Both the position numbers and the translations under genes were made by a program. From Clostridiales bacterium (lineage in GTDB: Bacteria > Bacillota_A > Clostridia > Peptostreptococcales > Anaerovoracaceae), in assembly GCA_015058265.1 (NCBI GenBank), contig SVCR01000099.1:1-6520 (forward strand): 6,520 nt of DNA, in the 5' to 3' direction. Shown here piece after piece: positions 1 through 6,354 of this stretch. Every line of letters begins with the position of its first letter. Within the stretch, counting starts at the first letter, position 1. Below the pieces are notes generated by a model. It had not been told where the DNA came from. It did not search any database and saw only the letters and a list, made by a program, of their open reading frames with translations.

Positions 1-710
<710 letters not shown>

Positions 711-1907
711 CTACATTGCCTCTACAAGAGCCTGTGTATCCTTAGCTATCATAAGCTCTTCGTTGGTCGGAATGATGAATGTGCGGATCGAAGCTCCAGG
801 AGCTGTGATCTCTACTTCCTGACCTCTGCAGTTGTTCTTCTCCTTGTCGATCTTGACGCCCATGAATCCGAGGTTGTCGCAGACCTTCTCTCTCAGCTCG
901 ATATCGTTCTCTCCGATACCTGCTGTGAATACCATAGCATCAACATGACCAAGTTCAGCAGCATAAGCACCGATGAAGCGCTTTACTGATCTCAGCAGCA
1001 TCTCTCTTGCAACGTGAGCCTTGTGGTTACCCTCAGCCTCAGCCTTGACGATGTCTCTGCAGTCTCCGGAGATCTCAGAAACAGCAAGGAGTCCGGACTT
1101 CTTAGTCATCATATCAGTGATCTCTTTGACAGGCATTCCGGTCTGCTCATAGATGAAGCTTACGACTGTCGGATCGATCGAACCGCAGCGTGTACCCATT
1201 ACGAGACCTTCAAGCGGCGTGAGACCCATCGATGTATCATAGCACTTGCCGCCCTTAACAGCTGTGATTGAGGAGCCGTTGCCGAGATGGCATGTGATGA
1301 TGTTGAGCTCTTCAGGATCCTTACCCATGATCTCAGCACATCTCTGAGCTACATAGCGATGGCTTGTTCCGTGAGCACCGTATCTCTGAACATGATACTT
1401 CTCAGCGTATTCCCAAGGAATTGCGTAGTACTTGCACTCATCAGGCATAGTGCGGTGGAATGTTGTATCGAATACTACAACTCCCGGTGTGTTAGGCAGA
1501 ACCTTCTTGCATGCTCTGATACCTACCAGTGCAGGTGGGTTGTGGAGAGGTCCGATAACGCAGAGCTCTTCGATTCCCTTCTCTACCTCGTCAGTGATGA
1601 TCTCTGACTTGTCGAAGAGATATCCGCCCTGTACGATCCTGTGACCTACAGCTCCGATCTCGCTCATGTCGGAGATAACTCCGTGCTCCTTATCTGTAAG
1701 AGCATCGATTACTAACTGCATCGCTACTCCGTGATCCGGAAGGGCGATGTCCTTGTCGAAGACTGTGCCTTCTGAAGTCTTATAATTCATGTGACCGTCT
1801 TCGCCGATTCTCTCACAAAGTCCCTTTGCCAGGACTGAGTGATCGTCCATGTTGAAAAGCTGATACTTAAGTGATGAGCTTCCCGTGTTTACAACTAGAA
1901 TTATCAT
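711..1907 (-). CDS. ackA: Acetate kinase
   Basis: Cytoplasmic acetate kinase, 398 aa, interconverting acetyl-phosphate + ADP and acetate + ATP, the ATP-yielding step of acetate fermentation. It is full length compared with 400 aa in E. coli. The translation carries the ASKHA-fold signature VNTGSSSLK (6-14) with Asn7, Ser10 and Ser12, GHRIVQGG (88-95) with Arg90, GPLHNPP with His122, FDTTFHRTMP with Asp147, YGAHGTSH with His179, the CHLGNGSS phosphate-binding loop, MGTRCGSIDP and the C-terminal NEE. These match the catalytic residues known from the Methanosarcina thermophila enzyme, shifted by at most one. The start is ATG at 1905-1907, with SD AGGA at 1917-1920 and a 9-nt spacer. The reading frame is open up to an ATG at 1958, but that one lies upstream of the predicted transcription start, and family members begin at the chosen Met. 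The His usually found in GHRxVHGG is Gln93 here. pta is not adjacent; nifJ follows on the same strand. Confidence 0.98.
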   Translation of the reverse strand: MIILVVNTGSSSLKYQLFNMDDHSVLAKGLCERIGEDGHMNYKTSEGTVFDKDIALPDHGVAMQLVIDALTDKEHGVISDMSEIGAVGHRIVQGGYLFDKSEIITDEVEKGIEELCVIGPLHNPPALVGIRACKKVLPNTPGVVVFDTTFHRTMPDECKYYAIPWEYAEKYHVQRYGAHGTSHRYVAQRCAEIMGKDPEELNIITCHLGNGSSITAVKGGKCYDTSMGLTPLEGLVMGTRCGSIDPTVVSFIYEQTGMPVKEITDMMTKKSGLLAVSEISGDCRDIVKAEAEGNHKAHVAREMLLRSVKRFIGAYAAELGHVDAMVFTAGIGENDIELREKVCDNLGFMGVKIDKEKNNCRGQEVEITAPGASIRTFIIPTNEELMIAKDTQALVEAM

Positions 1908-1916
1908 GCTTTCATT

Positions 1917-1920
1917 TCCT
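1917..1920 (-). promoter_or_regulatory. ackA ribosome binding site (decides start)
   Basis: AGGA, within AAAGGAAA, lies 9 nt before ATG 1905-1907. It overlaps an upstream in-frame ATG (codon 12 of the long reading frame), which has no SD of its own, so the 398-aa start is preferred. Confidence 0.75.
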
Positions 1921-1922
1921 TT

Positions 1923-1935
1923 CATTTGACAAATG
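1923..1935. promoter_or_regulatory. 13-bp palindrome in the ackA leader, possible operator
   Basis: CATTTG and CAAATG form a perfect inverted repeat around one base. It sits about 20-32 nt downstream of the predicted ackA transcription start and just upstream of the SD. As RNA the loop is too tight for a stable hairpin, so a repressor site on DNA is more plausible. Short AT-rich dyads occur by chance, so support is modest. Confidence 0.35.
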
Positions 1936-1960
1936 CATGTACCCATAAATTGGCTCATAT

Positions 1961-1989
1961 ATTATAGCACACTATCCGCCGAATTTCTC
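1961..1989 (-). promoter_or_regulatory. ackA promoter, extended -10 class
   Basis: On the minus strand TGCTATAAT (1961-1969) is a perfect TATAAT box with the TG of an extended -10. The hexamer 17 bp upstream (GAGAAA, 1984-1989) is a poor -35, as is usual for extended -10 promoters and for promoters needing an activator. The start of transcription would be near 1954, giving a leader of about 47 nt before the ackA ATG. Confidence 0.75.
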
Positions 1990-1998
1990 CATCATTCA

Positions 1999-2032
1999 CA
2001 GATATTTTACATCCGGATGTTACGTTTATCTG
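1999..2032. promoter_or_regulatory. Nested dyad upstream of ackA, candidate activator site or weak hairpin
   Basis: A perfect 12-bp palindrome ACATCCGGATGT (2009-2020) is enclosed by a second inverted repeat, CAGATA (1999-2004) and TATCTG (2027-2032), with spacers of four and six bases. Its centre is about 60 bp upstream of the predicted ackA transcription start, a classic position for an activator upstream of a weak -35. It also begins 14 nt after the kinase stop codon, so it could be an mRNA 3'-end hairpin, but there is no T-run and the loops are large. Confidence 0.45.
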
Positions 2033-2046
2033 CTCTGAACCGGTAC

Positions 2047-3150
2047 CTACTGCAGTGTCCGGGTCATGTCTTTCGAAGAAGTGTTATTTCCCCCGTTGAT
2101 ATATCCGTCCCGCGCCATCATTTCCTTGAGTTCTGCTGCAGTTACCTGTATCGTCTTGGCCTTATCAGCAGTCTCTCTGCTCTCCAGCATAGGGAATGTG
2201 ATACGGAATTCTGTTCCCTTGCCCGGTGCGGAATCAACGTAGACCTTGCCGCCGTGTGTTTCTGCGACCTGAGCTACTATCGCGAGGCCGAGTCCTGTGC
2301 CTTTACCGGATTCCTTAGTCGTATAGAACGGATCGAATATCCTTGCCACGGTCTCGGCGTCCATCCCGCCTCCGGTATCTCTGAATCTCATCACGATCCT
2401 GTTGTCCTCGATGCCTGTCGACACGTATATCGTGCCGCCTTTTTCCTTAAGTTCATCATATGCGTTGAGAACTATATTCATGACGAGCTGTGATATCTGG
2501 GTCGAGTCTCCCCTCATCATCCTGCCGTGCGATCTGAATCTGACCTTGACATCGACATTCTTAGGCTTGGCAGGCAAAGTGACCTTGAGTGAGTTTTCGA
2601 TTATCACTTCCGGGTCGAGCTCGGTGAATTTCTCTTCTTTGCCCTTCTTCGTCATATCCGCAAGCCGCGTGACCATGTCTTTGGCTTTGACCGAAGCGTT
2701 GTAGATCTCCATCAGATTTTCCTGCAGCTCCGTCTGGGTATCATCGAGCATCTCCATTGTCATCATGCTGTATCCCATGATCGGTGTGAGGAGATTATTG
2801 AAATCGTGAGCGATACTGGCCGTCATCGTGCCTATCGTCTCGAGTCTCTGGTGATGGGTCAGCGCCTGCATCTTCTGGTTCAGCTCTTCCATCGACTCAT
2901 TGCGCTCGCGCAGAGCTTCAAGCTCCATCCTGTTGACATCGCTCGTACGCCTTGCCAGCAGGAGCATGAAAATGATCACGAGGATCCCCGCAACGGCAAC
3001 GCCTCCGGATATGAGAATCTTACCCGCCAGAGATGCATTACCGACCTCGCTGAAAGCGGCCCAGGCGTTATAGATACCAAGCACGATGCAGGCAACAGAT
3101 GCTGAAAAGATGATTATGAAGCCGGCGCGCTTGCCATTTTTATTTTCCAA
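2047..3150 (-). CDS. Membrane sensor histidine kinase, short-loop (intramembrane-sensing) type
   Basis: Sensor histidine kinase of 367 aa that should autophosphorylate on His115 and pass phosphate to a response regulator. Two hydrophobic segments (about 11-32 and 44-66) are joined by only about 10 residues, so there is almost no extracytoplasmic sensor domain. A charged helical stretch (about 70-98) resembles a signalling coiled coil. The H-box is TASIAHDFNNLLTPIMGY (110-127), of the AHDFNNLL kind seen in NtrB-like and hybrid kinases. The catalytic domain shows the N-box NIVLNAYDEL (225-234; Asn229), G1 DTGGGM (258-263), F-box FDPFYTTK (272-279) and G2 GTGLGLAI (284-291). About 45 residues follow the ATPase domain and match nothing I recognise; there is no receiver domain. 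The start is TTG at 3148-3150, with an excellent SD (GGAGGGAGG) 8 nt upstream. It lies 50 nt downstream of tex and is probably co-transcribed. The stimulus is unknown, and the response regulator at 5551-6237 is the only partner candidate here. Confidence 0.93.
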   Translation of the reverse strand: MENKNGKRAGFIIIFSASVACIVLGIYNAWAAFSEVGNASLAGKILISGGVAVAGILVIIFMLLLARRTSDVNRMELEALRERNESMEELNQKMQALTHHQRLETIGTMTASIAHDFNNLLTPIMGYSMMTMEMLDDTQTELQENLMEIYNASVKAKDMVTRLADMTKKGKEEKFTELDPEVIIENSLKVTLPAKPKNVDVKVRFRSHGRMMRGDSTQISQLVMNIVLNAYDELKEKGGTIYVSTGIEDNRIVMRFRDTGGGMDAETVARIFDPFYTTKESGKGTGLGLAIVAQVAETHGGKVYVDSAPGKGTEFRITFPMLESRETADKAKTIQVTAAELKEMMARDGYINGGNNTSSKDMTRTLQ

Positions 3151-3158
3151 TTGTTATG

Positions 3159-3167
3159 CCTCCCTCC
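3159..3167 (-). promoter_or_regulatory. Histidine kinase ribosome binding site (supports TTG start)
   Basis: GGAGGGAGG lies 8 nt before TTG 3148-3150. It is one of the strongest SD sequences in the window and has no nearby ATG to serve, so it fixes the TTG as the start. Confidence 0.85.
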
Positions 3168-3168
3168 G

Positions 3169-3205
3169 GCTGACAGCTGAGCACTCTTGTGTGCCGGATG
3201 TCAGC
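3169..3205 (-). other. Intercistronic stem-loop between tex and the kinase gene
   Basis: In the minus-strand transcript GCTGACA (3199-3205, containing the tex stop codon) pairs perfectly with TGTCAGC (3169-3175). Inside, GCAC (3191-3194) pairs with GTGC (3181-3184) around a six-base loop. The hairpin ends one base before the kinase SD and is not followed by T residues, so it is not a terminator. An alternative stem, TCCGGC (3193-3198) with GCCGGA (3165-3170), would take in the first bases of the SD. A role in mRNA processing or translational coupling is inference. Confidence 0.5.
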
Positions 3206-5381
3206 TTCTCTTCTTCATTGACAGGGATATCTTCTTCCTCTTTTCATCGACAGAGAGGACTCTGACATCAACTATATCGCCCACCTTGACTATGTCAAGA
3301 GGGTGCTTGACATATCTGTCTGACATTTCCGAAATATGCACCAGACCGTCCTGATGGACTCCGATATCTACGAATGCTCCGAAGTCTACGATATTTCTGA
3401 CCGTCCCTTTCAGCTCCATGTCAGGTTTCAGATCGGATATCTCCATGACGTCACTTCTGAGAACCGGAGCAGCAGCCTCGCTGCGCGGATCTCTTCCCGG
3501 CTTTTCAAGCTCAGCAACTATATCCGCGAAAGTGAATCTGCCTATGCTCAGCTTGTCCGCCAGCTCTTTGCTGTAGGATATACCGCTCACTCCGCCATTG
3601 AGTATGTCGCGTGCGCTGTGTCCGGTCTCTGAAAGGATAGCTCTTGCTGCAGCATAGCTCTCAGGATGGACAGCTGTCGCGTCAAGCGGCTCGTCTCCGC
3701 CCGTTATTCTCAGGAATCCCGCGCACTGTTCATACGCCTTAGGTCCGAGTCTCGGGACATCGAGCAGCTGTTTTCTGTTGGCAAAGCGTCCGTTCTCATC
3801 TCTGTATTTAACGATATTCGCCGCGATCTGACCTGATATCCCGGATACGTATTCCAGCAGCGAAGGCGAAGCAGTATTGACATCGACCCCGACCCTGTTG
3901 ACGCAGTCTTCGACTACCGCAGCGAGAGCCTCACCGAGTTTCTTCTGACTCATATCATGCTGATATTGCCCGACTCCGATCGCTTTGGGATCTATCTTGA
4001 CGAGTTCTGCCAGCGGGTCCTGCAGTCTCCTTGCTATGGAAGCCGAGCTGCGTTCTCCGACATCAAGATCCGGATATTCCTTGGTAGCCAGCTTGCTGGC
4101 TGAATATACAGAAGCCCCCGCCTCATTGACTATGACATATTGAAGCTTACGGCCTCTGCCTGCTTTCTTCTCGCGATCCTTTATGAAGTCAGCGATGATC
4201 CTCTCAGACTCGCGCGATGCCGTACCGTTGCCGACAGAGATGATGTCCACTTTGTACTTATCGCAGAGACTCTCCAGCGTCCTGACAGCTTCTGCGACTT
4301 TGTTCTGCGGCGGTGTCGGATATATGACAGCAGTGTCCAGGATCTTCCCCGTAGGATCACACACTGCCAGCTTGCATCCGGTTCTGAATGCCGGATCCCA
4401 GCCCAGAACAGTCTTGCCCTGTACCGGCGGCTGCATGAGGAGCTGCTCGAGATTGGATCCGAAGATGTGGATCGCTCCATCCTCCGCTTTCTCAGTAAGC
4501 ATGTTTCTTATCTCTGTACTGATCGAAGGAGCGATCAGTCTCCTGTAGCCGTCTTCTATAGCTTCGGCCACATAAGGCAGACATGCATCTGTCACCTTCC
4601 TGCACACCTTGCGTTCCAGATAATCAAGGATGTCCTCTTCCGGAGCATCAACGCTCACTGACAGGAACTTCTCCTTCTCTCCCCTGTTAATGGCCAGCAC
4701 TCTGTGTCCCGGTATCTTTCTCACGAATTCTCTGTAGTCATAATAGTTTTCGTAGACTGAGCTCTCTCCGCGTTCAAGAGCCTCTTTACCGGCCTGACCC
4801 GGCACGCTTACGATCTCTCCGGATCTCTGTGTCCTGTTCCTGATCCACTCACGGAAATCCGCATTGTCTGAAACCTCTCCGGCGATTATATCCTGTGCCA
4901 GCTTCAGCGCTGTCTCAGCGTCAGGTACGTCCTTTTCCTCACTTATATATTCAGCCGCAGCCGCCATGACATCACCGGTCGATCCCGGCGACATGAGATG
5001 ATCAGCCAAGCCCTGCAGCCCTTTTTCCTTAGCGATGTCCGCTCTGGTCTTTCTCTTCGGCCTGTACGGTCTGTACAGATCTTCAAGCACAGTCGACGTA
5101 TCGGCTGCAGTTATTTTCTCCCGAAGTTCATCCGTCATCTTCCCCTGCTCTTCGATGGAGGCGATGACAGTATTCTTTCTCTCCTCAAGATTGCGAAGAT
5201 ATTTGAGTCTCTCGTCAAATCTTCTCAGCGTCTCGTCGTCGAGCGCACCCGTGGCCTCTTTACGGTAACGCGCTATGAAAGGTATCGTGCATCCGCTGTC
5301 GATCAGCTCGATGACAGCTGTCGTTTGCCATTCCTTGATTCCGAGTTCATCTGTAATAGCTTTGATTATTCTTTCCTGCAA
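3201..5381 (-). CDS. tex: Tex family RNA-binding transcription accessory protein
   Basis: Cytoplasmic nucleic-acid-binding protein of the Tex/YdcI family, 726 aa and full length (members are usually about 715-785 aa). The family is linked to transcription and RNA metabolism, but its exact role is poorly defined. In order: the helical N-terminal Tex domain (about 1-190, with IPFIARYRKEATGALDDE at 33-50 and YRPYRPKRKTRA at 103-114), central helices, a YqgF/RNase-H-like fold (about 323-450, from KTVLGWDPAFRTGCKLAV), the family signature IGVGQYQHDMS (468-478), helix-hairpin-helix motifs (about 498-560, VNTASPSLLEYVSGI then LLDVPRLGPKAYEQ), and a C-terminal S1 domain (about 655-726, with DFGAFVDIGVHQDGLVHIS). 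The start is TTG at 5379-5381, with SD AAGGAG 8 nt upstream; the next in-frame Met is residue 82, too far inside the N-terminal domain. The gene leads a probable tex-kinase transcript from the promoter at 5417-5445 and is divergent from the response regulator gene. Confidence 0.97.
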   Translation of the reverse strand: MQERIIKAITDELGIKEWQTTAVIELIDSGCTIPFIARYRKEATGALDDETLRRFDERLKYLRNLEERKNTVIASIEEQGKMTDELREKITAADTSTVLEDLYRPYRPKRKTRADIAKEKGLQGLADHLMSPGSTGDVMAAAAEYISEEKDVPDAETALKLAQDIIAGEVSDNADFREWIRNRTQRSGEIVSVPGQAGKEALERGESSVYENYYDYREFVRKIPGHRVLAINRGEKEKFLSVSVDAPEEDILDYLERKVCRKVTDACLPYVAEAIEDGYRRLIAPSISTEIRNMLTEKAEDGAIHIFGSNLEQLLMQPPVQGKTVLGWDPAFRTGCKLAVCDPTGKILDTAVIYPTPPQNKVAEAVRTLESLCDKYKVDIISVGNGTASRESERIIADFIKDREKKAGRGRKLQYVIVNEAGASVYSASKLATKEYPDLDVGERSSASIARRLQDPLAELVKIDPKAIGVGQYQHDMSQKKLGEALAAVVEDCVNRVGVDVNTASPSLLEYVSGISGQIAANIVKYRDENGRFANRKQLLDVPRLGPKAYEQCAGFLRITGGDEPLDATAVHPESYAAARAILSETGHSARDILNGGVSGISYSKELADKLSIGRFTFADIVAELEKPGRDPRSEAAAPVLRSDVMEISDLKPDMELKGTVRNIVDFGAFVDIGVHQDGLVHISEMSDRYVKHPLDIVKVGDIVDVRVLSVDEKRKKISLSMKKRS

Positions 5382-5389
5382 ATCTCTTA

Positions 5390-5395
5390 CTCCTT
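5390..5395 (-). promoter_or_regulatory. tex ribosome binding site (supports TTG start)
   Basis: AAGGAG lies 8 nt before TTG 5379-5381. No ATG lies between it and codon 82, so the TTG is the start. Confidence 0.85.
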
Positions 5396-5407
5396 ACCTG
5401 TTTATTC

Positions 5408-5491
5408 ACTTAATGAAGTGTATCACCCCGCCGACCCAATCGCAAACGAAGAGACCCGCAACTTTATGAATATAGTTTTTCACTTAGAGAC
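5408..5491 (+). repeat. Phased ACTTWATGAA-like repeats in the divergent control region
   Basis: ACTTAATGAA (5408-5417) and ACTTTATGAA (5461-5470) differ at one base and start 53 bp apart, about five helical turns. A third, weaker copy starts at 5482 (ACTTAGAGAC), 21 bp further on, about two turns. The octamer TTCACTTA occurs at 5405-5412 and 5479-5486. The first copy abuts the tex -10 and the last overlaps the response regulator -35. They may be binding sites for a regulator, perhaps the encoded one, but AT-rich short repeats can arise by chance. Confidence 0.3.
5417..5445 (-). promoter_or_regulatory. tex promoter
   Basis: On the minus strand TTGCGA (5440-5445), a 17-bp spacer and TACACT (5417-5422) match the sigma-A consensus at four of six positions each. 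TGA immediately before the -10 supplies the extended -10 TG. Transcription would start near 5410, leaving a leader of about 29 nt before the tex TTG. Confidence 0.6.
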
Positions 5492-5507
5492 AAAGATATG
5501 GTAGAAT
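5479..5507 (+). promoter_or_regulatory. Response regulator promoter
   Basis: TTCACT (5479-5484), a 17-bp spacer and TAGAAT (5502-5507) match the sigma-A consensus at four and five of six positions, and TGG just upstream gives an extended -10. Transcription would start near 5514. This places the upstream in-frame ATG at 5506 inside the -10 box, which rules it out as the start. Confidence 0.7.
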
Positions 5508-5534
5508 GAATATGAATAAATATTTATATACTAA

Positions 5535-5542
5535 AAAGGTGG
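5535..5542 (+). promoter_or_regulatory. Response regulator ribosome binding site (decides start)
   Basis: AAAGGTGG lies 8 nt before the ATG at 5551. The ATG triplets at 5506 and 5512 in the same frame have no SD. Confidence 0.8.
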
Positions 5543-5550
5543 GGAAGAAT

Positions 5551-6237
5551 ATGTCTGACAAAGTTCTCGTCGTCGATGATGACAAAACCATACTTACAAT
5601 GCTTCATAAAGCTCTCAAGAACAACGGCATCGATGCTGACCTGGCGATCAGCGGGGAAGCGGCTCTTGAACTTCTCACACGTAACAGATACGATCTGATC
5701 CTTCTTGATATAAATATGAGAGGGATCGACGGTTTCGAGGTGATCCAGAAAATAAGAGCGGACAAGCTGTCGACTCCTGTAATGGTAGTCAGCGGGCGTA
5801 AGGAAGACAAAGATGCCCTGTACGGTCTCGAGATCGGAGCGGATGATTATATCACAAAGCCTTTCAACCCTGTGACACTTGTTGCTAAGGCCAAAGCGCT
5901 CATCAGGCGCAGCCGCAGCACTCAGACTCAGGGCGGCAGCAACATAATAACCGCCGGGCCGTTCACATATAACACGTCCACTCTGAGATTCTACAAGAAC
6001 GATGTTGAGATACCTCTTTCATCCAAAGAGAATTCCATGATGAAGCTGTTCATTGATAACGTAGATCACATCTTCTCTAAAGACATGATCTACAGCGTCA
6101 TCTGGGGTGAGACCATCATAGATGAGAATGCCATCATGGTATATGTCAACAGACTCAGACAGAAGATCGAGGATGATCCGTCCAGCCCTAAATACCTCAT
6201 CACGGTAAGAGGTCTCGGATACAGATTCACTGTCTAG
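5551..6237 (+). CDS. OmpR/PhoB-family response regulator
   Basis: DNA-binding response regulator of 228 aa. The receiver domain (about 1-118) has the acidic pocket DDD (9-11), the phospho-acceptor Asp53 in LILLDINM, Ser81 in VVSG at the switch position and Lys103 in YITKPF. A short Ser/Gln/Gly linker leads to a winged-helix domain (about 130-228) with LSSKENSMMKLFIDN, HIFSKDMIYSVIWG, the recognition helix ENAIMVYVNRLRQKIE and the C-terminal wing YLITVRGLGYRF, all typical of Trans_reg_C. The proline normally found in the DxxMP loop is Arg57 here. The ATG at 5551 is chosen because receivers begin this way, the SD fits, and the predicted promoter overlaps the earlier ATG at 5506. The gene is single, with its own promoter and terminator and no kinase downstream. 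The kinase at 2047-3150 is a possible partner. Target genes are unknown; self-regulation is plausible given the repeats upstream. Confidence 0.95.
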   Translation: MSDKVLVVDDDKTILTMLHKALKNNGIDADLAISGEAALELLTRNRYDLILLDINMRGIDGFEVIQKIRADKLSTPVMVVSGRKEDKDALYGLEIGADDYITKPFNPVTLVAKAKALIRRSRSTQTQGGSNIITAGPFTYNTSTLRFYKNDVEIPLSSKENSMMKLFIDNVDHIFSKDMIYSVIWGETIIDENAIMVYVNRLRQKIEDDPSSPKYLITVRGLGYRFTV

Positions 6238-6269
6238 TCTGCAGATCATATCGGAAAGCTTTATCAATG

Positions 6270-6304
6270 AAAAATACAGGATCGATCACGATCCTGTATT
6301 TTTT
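6270..6304. terminator. Bidirectional intrinsic terminator
   Basis: A perfect 15-bp stem (6270-6284 with 6289-6303) encloses the four-base loop ATCA. On the plus strand it is followed by a run of T to 6304, which serves the response regulator 33 nt upstream. The A-run at 6270-6274 becomes a U-run on the minus strand, so it also serves the converging gene that stops at 6355. Confidence 0.93.
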
Positions 6305-6354
6305 ATGGATTATTCATTACAAGGTTATTCATGCTCAGAACGGAAGTCAGAAGA
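6305..6354. other. Short spacer between terminator and the converging gene
   Basis: Fifty bases without a gene. The only structure is a 7-bp inverted repeat CAGAAGA (6348-6354) and TCTTCTG (6359-6365) around the stop codon of the minus-strand gene. I see nothing else here. Confidence 0.5.

Noticed and set aside
1908..1958. A longer ackA start giving 17 extra residues
   Set aside because: The ATG lies upstream of the predicted start of transcription, has no good SD, and the extra residues are not part of the acetate kinase fold.
1933..2493. A 186-codon plus-strand open frame
   Set aside because: It is antisense to the kinase gene and the ackA control region, with no SD and no recognisable domain.
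4140..4661. Open frames on both strands inside tex
   Set aside because: They overlap the conserved YqgF-like part of tex in other frames; tex is unambiguous over its whole length.
5506..5550. A longer response regulator start giving 15 extra residues
   Set aside because: The ATG sits in the -10 box of the predicted promoter and lacks an SD; receivers begin at the 5551 Met.
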